DNA of 64,000 nt from Mycobacteriaceae bacterium. GTDB lineage: Bacteria; Pseudomonadota; Gammaproteobacteria; Burkholderiales; Burkholderiaceae_D. The stretch is taken from contig CAJCHO010000039.1 in the NCBI GenBank assembly GCA_903970145.1, forward strand, positions 31,728-95,727, given 5' to 3'. Position numbers and translations under genes: made by a program. The stretch's first letter is position 1. The number at the start of each line of letters is the position of its first letter. Below are positions 57,135-64,000 of the stretch, in pieces. The notes under the pieces are model-generated. The model made no database searches and had not been told where the DNA came from. It was given only the letters and a program-made list of their open reading frames with translations.

Positions 57135-58280
57135 TCAGGTCGCAACGCCGATTCGAGTCGGATCGATTTGCCAGGGGGCACCCTGCTGCGGCGCAAGCGC
57201 CGGCCCTTGTGCAACCGTCACCAGCGCGCCGCGCAGCAGATCCAGACCAGACCCGGTGCGTGCGCTCAAAGCAACGCGGCGGATCGTACCACATTCATCA
57301 TGTTCGATCGCCGGTTCGAGCCCGGTGGCATCGATCTTGTTCCAGACAAGAATCTGCGGGATATGCTCGGCGCCGATTTCGGCGAGCACCGCATTGACCT
57401 GTTCGATCTGTTCGAAGCGCGCACTGCTGGCGGCATCGACGACATGCAGCAAGAGATCGGCCTGGATGGTTTCCTCGAGTGTCGCCTTGAATGCTTCAAC
57501 CAACTGGTGGGGCAACTCGCGAATGAAGCCGACCGTGTCGGAGAGCACAACTGAGCCCACGCCCTCAAGATAGACACGGCGCGAGGTCGTATCGAGCGTG
57601 GCAAACAACTGGTCGGCGGCGTAGGCAGTCGCGTGCGTGAGTGCATTGAACAGGGTCGACTTGCCAGCGTTGGTGTAGCCAACCAGCGATACCGAGAAGG
57701 TCCCGGCGCGGTGGCGCGCGCGCCTTTGAGTAGCGCGCTGGCGCTCCAGTTTCTCGAGCTTGACGCGCAGCATCTTGACCCGGTCGCCGATCAGGCGCCG
57801 GTCCGTCTCAAGCTGGGTTTCGCCCGGACCGCGCAGACCGATACCGCCTTTTTGACGCTCAAGGTGGGTCCAGCCGCGCACCAGCCGCGTCGACAGATGG
57901 GACAGTTGGGCCAGTTCGACCTGGATCTTGCCCTCGTGACTTTTTGCACGCTGCGCAAAGATATCCAGAATCAGACTGGTGCGATCAACCACCGACACCT
58001 GCAGCACGCGCTCGAGATTGCGCTGTTGCGCTGGTGAAAGCGCGTGATCGAAGATCACCACCTCGAGTCCTTCGGCCTCGACGGCCTGGCGGATTTCCTG
58101 CGCTTTGCCCGAGCCGACGAACAGGGCAGGATCGGGACTGCCGCGCCGGGCCGTGAAGCTGACGATGGGCTCGACTCCGGCCGAGAGCGCCAACAGGCGC
58201 AATTCTTCCAGATCCTCGGATGCGGCGGGACCGGAAAATTCGACCCGCACCAGCGCAGCGCGCACGGCATTAGCCTTCAA
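57135..58280 (-). CDS. hflX: GTPase HflX
   Basis: Ribosome-associated GTPase that helps split stalled or stressed 70S ribosomes. 381 residues: N-terminal HflX domain (LVGSGKAQEIRQAVEAEG..FDHALSPAQQRNLE), a helical linker (GIGLRGPGETQLETDRRLI), and the G domain with P-loop GYTNAGKSTLFNAL, G3 DTVGFI and G4 NKID. It lies between hfq (54-base gap) and hflK, the standard hfq-hflX-hflK-hflC order. Confidence 0.95.
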   Translation of the reverse strand: MKANAVRAALVRVEFSGPAASEDLEELRLLALSAGVEPIVSFTARRGSPDPALFVGSGKAQEIRQAVEAEGLEVVIFDHALSPAQQRNLERVLQVSVVDRTSLILDIFAQRAKSHEGKIQVELAQLSHLSTRLVRGWTHLERQKGGIGLRGPGETQLETDRRLIGDRVKMLRVKLEKLERQRATQRRARHRAGTFSVSLVGYTNAGKSTLFNALTHATAYAADQLFATLDTTSRRVYLEGVGSVVLSDTVGFIRELPHQLVEAFKATLEETIQADLLLHVVDAASSARFEQIEQVNAVLAEIGAEHIPQILVWNKIDATGLEPAIEHDECGTIRRVALSARTGSGLDLLRGALVTVAQGPALAPQQGAPWQIDPTRIGVAT

Positions 58281-58334
58281 GAAAGTCAGCGCCAGGTTCG
58301 CCAGAACGCCCGCCGGTCACAGGGCTCGTACGCG

Positions 58335-58568
58335 TCACTCGACGTTTTCAATGCTGAAATTGACTGCCCGCGCGGGGACTACGGTCGAGATGGCGTGCTT
58401 ATAGACCATCTGCGTGACGGTATTGCGCAGTAGCACGACGTATTGGTCGAACGACTCGATCTGTCCCTGCAGCTTGATACCGTTGACCAGATAAATCGAC
58501 ACGGGTATGTGCTCTTTACGCAGGACATTGAGAAACGGGTCTTGTAATAGTTGCCCTTTGTTGCTCAT
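58335..58568 (-). CDS. hfq: RNA chaperone Hfq
   Basis: Sm-like hexameric RNA chaperone matching small RNAs to mRNAs. The 77-residue product begins [14 protein letters not shown]. It includes Sm1 ([27 protein letters not shown]) and the Sm2 motif YKHAIST, with the distal and proximal face residues in place. GGAG lies 5 bases before ATG 58568; an upstream in-frame GTG at 58574 overlaps the ribosome site and is not used in my view. The C-terminal tail is short, as is usual in betaproteobacteria. Confidence 0.97.
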   Translation of the reverse strand: MSNKGQLLQDPFLNVLRKEHIPVSIYLVNGIKLQGQIESFDQYVVLLRNTVTQMVYKHAISTVVPARAVNFSIENVE

Positions 58569-58771
58569 GATCACTCCAGGAGGTTATTGTTGTAAAGCAA
58601 CGCGGCCACTGCGGGCCGATGGTACGGGAGCCATCCGTTCGAATCTGGCGACGGATCCGGGAAACTCAAGATATCCGGAACGAAAAAGTACCGCCAATCC
58701 TGTACCGCGAATCAATGTAGCCGATTTTAGAGTCAATTTCCAGACGGCGCCGGAGCGACGCAAGCGATTTG

Positions 58772-60124
58772 CTAAGTCTCCTGATCGACAAAGGGGTTGC
58801 GCGTCGAGCGAAATTCGATGCGCAGGGGCGTGCCTTTGAGCTCGAAGGTCTCGCGCAGCGAACTCTCCAGATAGCGCCGGTAGGTATCGGGAACACGATC
58901 CAAGCCGGTACCGTGAATCACGACCACCGGCGGATTCTGTCCGCCCTGATGCGCGTAGCGCATCTTGGGGCGCGACATACCACGCCGCGGCGGCGGCTGC
59001 TTGTCGACCGCGGCGATCACGGCACGCGTCAGGCGTGGCGTCGAGAGCTTGGCAAAGGCCGCCTTGTGAGCGGCGTCGACCGAGCGCATCAGAGAGGCCA
59101 CGCCGCTGCCCTTGAGGGCCGATATGAAGTGGCTCGCCGCGAATGACAGAAAACCGAGCTTGCGTTCGATGTCGCGCTTGGTGGTCTCGCGCACATAGCT
59201 ATCGAGGCCATCCCACTTGTTGACGGCCATCACCACGGCCCGTCCCGATTCGAGAACGAAACCCGCGATGTGCGCATCCTGATCCGAGATCTCCTGGCTG
59301 GCGTCAACCATCAGGATCACGACGTTGGCTTTCTCGATGGATTGCAGGGTCTTGACTACCGAGAACTTCTCGACCGCTTCGAACACCTTGCCCCTGCGGC
59401 GCAGGCCGGCGGTGTCGATCAGGGTGTAGGGCTTGCCGCCGCGTTCGAATTCGATCTCGATAGAGTCGCGCGTGGTACCTGGCATATCGAAGGCGATCAC
59501 GCGCTCTTCGCCAAGCAGGGTGTTGACCAGGGTCGATTTGCCGACGTTGGGCCGGCCGACCACGGCGATGCGCACCCGATGCCCGGCGTCGGCGGCGGCT
59601 TCGTCGGTCTCGGGCGCCGGCCCGAGCACTTCGAGAGCGTGTTCGACCAGGTCATGCACACCATCGCCGTGCGCGGCCGACACCGCCAGGGGCTCGCCCA
59701 TTCCGAGCTCGTAGAACTCCGCCGCGACCGTCGCGCGATTCATCCCCTCGGCCTTGTTGACCACGAGGAGGATCTTGCGACCGCGCTTGCGCAGATCGTC
59801 GGCGATATGCTTGTCCTGCGGTGTTAACCCTGAGCGCGCGTCAGTCAGAAAAATCACCAGATCCGCCTCGGCCATCGCCTGGCGTGTCTGTTTGGCCATT
59901 TCGTGAACGATGCCTTCCTTGACGATCGGCTCGAAGCCGCCGGTATCGATCACCAGGTAGGGACGATCACCGATACGGCCCTCGCCGTAATGGCGATCGC
60001 GCGTGAGCCCCGGCATATCGGCGACCAGCGCATCACGACTGCGGGTCATGCGGTTGAACAGCGTCGATTTGCCGACGTTGGGCCGGCCGACCAGGGCGAT
60101 CACCGGCAACAGGGCGGATGCCAT
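58772..60124 (-). CDS. der: GTPase Der (EngA)
   Basis: Double-G-domain GTPase needed for 50S ribosome assembly. 450 residues from ATG 60124. The first G domain ([26 protein letters not shown]) is followed by the second ([31 protein letters not shown]), and the KH-like C-terminal domain ([25 protein letters not shown]). It lies between bamB and hfq. The frame runs upstream to 60349 but that portion overlaps bamB. Confidence 0.96.
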   Translation of the reverse strand: MASALLPVIALVGRPNVGKSTLFNRMTRSRDALVADMPGLTRDRHYGEGRIGDRPYLVIDTGGFEPIVKEGIVHEMAKQTRQAMAEADLVIFLTDARSGLTPQDKHIADDLRKRGRKILLVVNKAEGMNRATVAAEFYELGMGEPLAVSAAHGDGVHDLVEHALEVLGPAPETDEAAADAGHRVRIAVVGRPNVGKSTLVNTLLGEERVIAFDMPGTTRDSIEIEFERGGKPYTLIDTAGLRRRGKVFEAVEKFSVVKTLQSIEKANVVILMVDASQEISDQDAHIAGFVLESGRAVVMAVNKWDGLDSYVRETTKRDIERKLGFLSFAASHFISALKGSGVASLMRSVDAAHKAAFAKLSTPRLTRAVIAAVDKQPPPRRGMSRPKMRYAHQGGQNPPVVVIHGTGLDRVPDTYRRYLESSLRETFELKGTPLRIEFRSTRNPFVDQET

Positions 60125-60158
60125 GGTGTGCCTAGCGAGAAATAAAACCGGACACGAC

Positions 60159-61298
60159 TTACTCGGGACCGAACACGTACACGCCACCATGTTGGGTCTG
60201 CACAACCAGCGCCGGCTTGCCCGCGATCTCGATTGCCAGGGGCGTGACCCTGATCGGGGAGTCGTCGGTGCTGGCGCGTGCGACAAGCTTGCCATCCTCG
60301 CGCGCCATCCAGTGCACGAAACCGCCAATGTCGCCGAAGGCGACCGCACCAGGATAAATCGCCGGAGCCGTCAACTGGCGGTACAGCAACTTGTCGTCCT
60401 TCCAGATGCTCGACCCGGAGACCCGCGAATAGGCCTGGACCACCGAATCCTCGTTGCTCACGTAGGCATAGCTGACGTCGATCGCCACTCCGGTCGGAGT
60501 AGAGACGTCGCGCGTCCAGATCGGCTGGCCGTTGTCGAGATAAAAGCAGCCAACTCGCCCCTGGAAGGTCGCCACGCACACATCGCGCGGTCCGATTACC
60601 GGAGTACCCATCACATCGGAAACCCGCTCGAGCTCGGTAGCGCCCTTGGGCACCGCGACGGCCGTTTCCCAGCGCAGGCCACCATTATTGAGTGACAGTG
60701 CGATGAACTTGCCGCCCGACAGACCAGCCAGCACGTTGCCACCGCTACTGACAAGGCCCGGGTTGCCGCGGATCACCAGCGGCTGGGCAACGCGAGAATA
60801 GAGCCAGCGCCTTGCACCGGTCGTGGCGTCGTAGGCGAGAATGCGTCCATCGGTGGTGCGCGCGAGAACCGAGTTGCCAAATACACCCGGGGCGCCGAGC
60901 ACTTCGCCACCGGTCGGCGCATGCCAGCGGATCACACCCTGCTGATCGAGCACAAACAGCTCACCGGCATTGTCGACCACCGCGATGCTTTGCGCGTCCG
61001 CTCCCACACCCGCAGAAATGCCCGAGTCAAGTTTGATGCGCCAGACTTGCGCGCCGGTCGCACCGGCGAGCCGCGCGAGGCTACCGTCGGCGGCGGCAAC
61101 AAAGACGTCGCCATTGGAGAAGGCCGGCGAGAGGTAGACGCGCTCAGAGCTGCCGATAGAACTCGACCAGATCTGCCTGACCTTCAGTTCCTGGGTGATC
61201 GGTGTGAGTTCGGTCGGTTTGCGCGGATCATCGGATTCAAAAATACTACAGCCAGCCAGCTGCAGGGCGACGAGGGATAACAAGAGCCGGCGGATCAT
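60159..61298 (-). CDS. bamB: Outer membrane assembly lipoprotein BamB
   Basis: Eight-bladed beta-propeller lipoprotein of the BAM complex. The 379-residue product has a lipoprotein signal peptide with lipobox LAGC, modified Cys17. Repeated blade motifs follow, such as [34 protein letters not shown] and [14 protein letters not shown]. It overlaps yfgM by four bases (ATGA) and precedes der, the standard order. Confidence 0.94.
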   Translation of the reverse strand: MIRRLLLSLVALQLAGCSIFESDDPRKPTELTPITQELKVRQIWSSSIGSSERVYLSPAFSNGDVFVAAADGSLARLAGATGAQVWRIKLDSGISAGVGADAQSIAVVDNAGELFVLDQQGVIRWHAPTGGEVLGAPGVFGNSVLARTTDGRILAYDATTGARRWLYSRVAQPLVIRGNPGLVSSGGNVLAGLSGGKFIALSLNNGGLRWETAVAVPKGATELERVSDVMGTPVIGPRDVCVATFQGRVGCFYLDNGQPIWTRDVSTPTGVAIDVSYAYVSNEDSVVQAYSRVSGSSIWKDDKLLYRQLTAPAIYPGAVAFGDIGGFVHWMAREDGKLVARASTDDSPIRVTPLAIEIAGKPALVVQTQHGGVYVFGPE

Positions 61299-62083
61299 TT
61301 CTTCTCCGGTGTTGGGGTATTGGATGGGACGGCAGCAGGCACCGCTGGCGGGGTGGCTGGCGCAACGGTCCCGGGGACAGGCGTGGCGGCTGCGGGCGCT
61401 AGCCCGGCCGCGGCCGGGCTAGCGGTCGCGACAGGCAAGGCCGACGCCAGCGCGTCAAGCTTGAAGTCGAGTACCGGTTCGAATGAGCTGCGCTGCGCAG
61501 TCGGCAGATCCTGCAGCTTGGCCTTGGCATCTTCGTAAGACTTGCGCGCTTCGGCGGTCTTGTTCTCTGCGAAATAAACATCGCCCCGGCGATCCGCGAA
61601 CGCGACTGCGAATCCGGGTAGTGGCGTGACGTCGAGCGCCTTTAAGGCCGCATCGAACTGTTTCATGTCGATCAACACGCTCGCTAAGCGCAGGCGCGCG
61701 ATCTGCCGATAGGAGTCATCCTGTGCGTGCTCCGTGGCCCATTGCAGCTGCGCCTGCGCCGTCTTCAGGTCGCCCGAGTCGACATTGGCGTGGGCCGCGA
61801 CCAGAGCCGCCATCTGGGCGTAGCCGGTGCCCGAATACTTCTCGATGAGCACCCCCGCCGCATCGCGCACCATCGCATTGTTCTTGGTGGCGACACCCTT
61901 TTGCAGCTGCTCGTAGACACCTGAGGCTTCACTGGCCTGGCGCATCTGCCAGTATTGCCAGCCATAGTTGGCGAGCACGCCGAGCGCCGCCAGCGAGATA
62001 AGGCCCGAGACCAGATTGCCCCACCTGGCCCACCAGGCCTTGAATTGGTCCAGACTTTCTTGTTCTTCCAGATCGTAAGCCAC
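61295..62083 (-). CDS. yfgM: YfgM-type tetratricopeptide membrane protein (ancillary SecYEG translocon subunit)
   Basis: 262 residues. N-terminal cytoplasmic segment (MAYDLEEQESLDQFKAWWARWG), one membrane helix (residues 23-41), then a periplasmic TPR-like helical domain (GVYEQLQKGVATKNNAMVRDAAGVLIEKYSGTGYAQMAAL...). The last about 50 residues are Ala/Pro/Thr-rich, a feature that the E. coli protein lacks. YfgM is a SecYEG-associated and PpiD-linked protein in E. coli. It lies between hisS and bamB. Confidence 0.9.
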   Translation of the reverse strand: MAYDLEEQESLDQFKAWWARWGNLVSGLISLAALGVLANYGWQYWQMRQASEASGVYEQLQKGVATKNNAMVRDAAGVLIEKYSGTGYAQMAALVAAHANVDSGDLKTAQAQLQWATEHAQDDSYRQIARLRLASVLIDMKQFDAALKALDVTPLPGFAVAFADRRGDVYFAENKTAEARKSYEDAKAKLQDLPTAQRSSFEPVLDFKLDALASALPVATASPAAAGLAPAAATPVPGTVAPATPPAVPAAVPSNTPTPEKK

Positions 62084-62102
62084 GTACCTTGTCCTTGCTC
62101 AG

Positions 62103-63419
62103 TTAAGCGAATTCCTGTGTACCTGCAATCTCGTCGATGAGAAACTCGACCAGTTGCTCCATGCGCACGCGGCGCTGCGACCCTCCGGCGGCGCTCTCGC
62201 GCAATGTCTTGACGCTGATCTCCCCGGCCTTGATCTCGTCTTCTCCAAGAATCAGGGCAAAGGCTGCGCCGCTGGCGTCGGCGCGCTTCATCTGCGTCTT
62301 GAAGCTGCTCGCCTGGCGCTCGCCGCCACAATGCAATATCACGTTCAACCCGGCGCTGCGCAGATCTTCGCCCAGGCGCATGGCCAGCCGGGCAGCGCCC
62401 TCGCCCTGGTGCACGATATATGCGTCGCAACCGCTCTGCGCGGCCAGGGGCGTCTGCTGCTGCATCAGATCAATGATGCGCTCGATGCCCATGCCAAATC
62501 CGCAGGCCGGCGCCGGCTTGCCACCGATCATTTCTATAAGCGGATCATAGCGCCCGCCCCCGCACACGGTCCCCTGTGCACCCAGACTGTCGCTGACCCA
62601 CTCGAAGACCGTCAGGTTGTAGTAATCCATGCCGCGCACCAGACGCGGATTGATGCGGTATTGCACGCCCGCCTCGCGCAGATACTCCTGCAGTCCCTCG
62701 AAATGCGCCTGGGATGTCGCGCCAAGATACCCCGACAGGCGCGGCGCACCCTCGATGAGCTCCTGCATCCCTGGATTCTTGGTGTCCAGGATCCGCAGCG
62801 GATTGGTATGCAGACGCCGCCGTGCGTCGCCGTCCAGATCCTTCTCGAAGCGCTCGAGATATTCAATCAGGGCAGCCCGGTGCAGCAGGCGTTCGGCGGG
62901 CTCGCCGATCGAGTTGATCTCCAGGCGAACGTCTGACAGCCCGAGATCCTCGAACAGGCGTCGCGCCACCAGAATCACTTCCGTATCGACGTCCGGACCG
63001 GCAAAACCGAGGGCCTCGATGCCGAACTGGTGGAACTGGCGAAAGCGTCCGCGTTGCGGGCGCTCGTGCCGGAACATCGGTCCGAGGTACCACAGGCGCT
63101 GCGGGCCGTTATAGATCAGGTTGTGTTCGATCGTCGCCCGCACCACGCCGGCGGTCCCCTCTGGTCGCAGCGTCAGTTCCTCACCGTTGAGCGCGTCGGT
63201 AAAGCTGTACATTTCCTTCTCGACGATGTCGGTGACTTCACCGATGCCGCGGCGAAACAGGCGAGTCGATTCAACGATCGGTGTGCGCACCTCCCCGTAG
63301 CCGTAGCTGCGCGCCACACTCCGGGCCGCCTCCTCGAAGAGTTCCCAGTAGCCGATTGTCGCCGGCAGGGCATCGTTCATGCCCTTGACGCCGGCGATCC
63401 GCTCGTTGGCTTTGCTCAT
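62103..63419 (-). CDS. hisS: Histidine-tRNA ligase
   Basis: Class II aminoacyl-tRNA synthetase charging tRNA-His. 438 residues: [17 protein letters not shown] at the start, motif 2 [19 protein letters not shown], the HisA signature [16 protein letters not shown], motif 3 [13 protein letters not shown], and a C-terminal anticodon-binding domain ([36 protein letters not shown]...). Its main tRNA determinant, the G-1:C73 pair, is also present in the atypical tRNA at 26.3 kb. It is 15 bases from ispG. Confidence 0.96.
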   Translation of the reverse strand: MSKANERIAGVKGMNDALPATIGYWELFEEAARSVARSYGYGEVRTPIVESTRLFRRGIGEVTDIVEKEMYSFTDALNGEELTLRPEGTAGVVRATIEHNLIYNGPQRLWYLGPMFRHERPQRGRFRQFHQFGIEALGFAGPDVDTEVILVARRLFEDLGLSDVRLEINSIGEPAERLLHRAALIEYLERFEKDLDGDARRRLHTNPLRILDTKNPGMQELIEGAPRLSGYLGATSQAHFEGLQEYLREAGVQYRINPRLVRGMDYYNLTVFEWVSDSLGAQGTVCGGGRYDPLIEMIGGKPAPACGFGMGIERIIDLMQQQTPLAAQSGCDAYIVHQGEGAARLAMRLGEDLRSAGLNVILHCGGERQASSFKTQMKRADASGAAFALILGEDEIKAGEISVKTLRESAAGGSQRRVRMEQLVEFLIDEIAGTQEFA

Positions 63420-63434
63420 GTCACCGGGGTCCAG

Positions 63435-64000
63435 TTAGGCGACGACGTTGGCCGAGGCGTGCACTTGCGCGGTGCCATAGCGCTTTTCGACGTAGCGCGC
63501 CACGATCTCCTGAAACTCCTCGGCGATCCGGTCACCCTTGAGGGTAACGTTGCGCGCGCCGTCGATGAACACAGGTGCCACCGGCTGCTCCCCCGAACCA
63601 GGCAGGCTGATGCCGATGTCGGCGTGCTTGGACTCTCCCGGCCCGTTGACGACGCAGCCCATGACCGCCACGCGCATGTCCTCAACCCCCGGATAGCGCT
63701 TTTTCCAATGCGGCATCTGCTCGCGCAGCCACGACTGGATATCGGCCGCGAGCTCCTGAAAGACGGTGCTGGTAGTGCGACCGCAGCCCGGACAGGCAAT
63801 CACCATCGGGGTGAACGCGCGCAGACCCATGGTCTGCAGGATTTCCTGGGCGACGATCACCTCGCGGGTGCGGTCGCCATTCGGTTCAGGCGTGAGCGAT
63901 ATGCGAATCGTGTCGCCGATGCCCTCCTGCAGCAGGACGGCAAGCGCAGCGGTCGAGGCAACGATACCCTTGCTGCCCATGCCCGCCTCCGTGAGGCCCA
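63435..64000 (-). CDS. ispG: 4-hydroxy-3-methylbut-2-en-1-yl diphosphate synthase (flavodoxin), partial
   Basis: C-terminal part of the [4Fe-4S] enzyme of the MEP isoprenoid pathway; the gene continues past the right edge. Visible: [15 protein letters not shown] at the edge, [13 protein letters not shown], the cluster cysteines in [10 protein letters not shown] and [17 protein letters not shown], and the end VDA-free tail ...[13 protein letters not shown]. The last strand of the reading frame is open to base 64000, so the start is not in the window. Position before hisS is standard. Confidence 0.95.
   Translation of the reverse strand, partial: GLTEAGMGSKGIVASTAALAVLLQEGIGDTIRISLTPEPNGDRTREVIVAQEILQTMGLRAFTPMVIACPGCGRTTSTVFQELAADIQSWLREQMPHWKKRYPGVEDMRVAVMGCVVNGPGESKHADIGISLPGSGEQPVAPVFIDGARNVTLKGDRIAEEFQEIVARYVEKRYGTAQVHASANVVA

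Overview
The window is a high-GC chromosomal segment from a betaproteobacterium, most likely of Burkholderiales/Nitrosomonadales type. The evidence is gene content and order. A rnr-rlmB / rpsO-pnp / quinone oxidoreductase / tpiA-secG-tRNA-Leu-nuoA-N block and an ispG-hisS-yfgM-bamB-der-hfq-hflX-hflK-hflC-DUF2065-hisZ-purA-phosphoribosyltransferase block are both typical of that class. The class is inferred from synteny and protein character only; no search was run.

Layout: (1) About 0-15 kb, minus strand: the start of a NUDIX hydrolase gene, then the complete 14-gene NADH:quinone oxidoreductase (complex I) operon nuoA-N, with tRNA-Leu(GAG), secG and tpiA upstream on the same strand. (2) About 16-24 kb, minus strand: a quinone oxidoreductase, a small exported/anchored protein, pnp and rpsO (each followed by a clear intrinsic terminator), rlmB and rnr. 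(3) About 24.2-27.6 kb: a small accessory island whose base composition looks lower in GC. It holds a Panacea-domain (DUF4065) toxin-antitoxin-like pair, an IS1-family transposase, a remnant of a second such transposase in the opposite orientation, an unusual tRNA (tRNA-His-like acceptor with G-1:C73 but anticodon AGG), a plus-strand terminator-like hairpin with no evident gene, two small unrecognised proteins, and finally tRNA-Leu(CAG) with its own promoter. (4) About 27.8-51.6 kb: a mosaic of metabolic and stress genes. These include a YjbR protein, a wHTH-TPR regulator next to a truncated acetyltransferase, VOC and GNAT proteins, an ethanolamine permease, BON, ParB-like and DUF3309 proteins, serC, a ybdK/antiporter pair, and a complete soluble NAD-dependent molybdenum formate dehydrogenase operon (fdsGBA-fdhD-fdsD plus a nitrate-reductase-associated-family gene) divergent from a ModE-like regulator. 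An ExaC-type aldehyde dehydrogenase with DUF779 and an exported repeat protein follow. (5) About 51.7-64 kb, minus strand: the purA-hisZ-hflC-hflK-hflX-hfq-der-bamB-yfgM-hisS-ispG housekeeping block, with ispG cut by the right edge.

Functionally the window contains two related NADH-handling modules. NuoEFG feeds NADH electrons to quinone, and its paralogue FdsGBA makes NADH from formate. The housekeeping blocks cover RNA turnover (RNase R, PNPase, Hfq), membrane-protease control (HflKC), outer-membrane assembly (BamB), and His, Ser, purine and isoprenoid synthesis. The most unusual item is the AGG-anticodon, tRNA-His-like gene inside the small mobile island. If it is made and charged with histidine, it could put histidine at proline codons. 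Where the longest open frame starts implausibly early, starts were moved to ATG/GTG codons with a Shine-Dalgarno sequence or family-typical N-terminus, and this is said in each entry.
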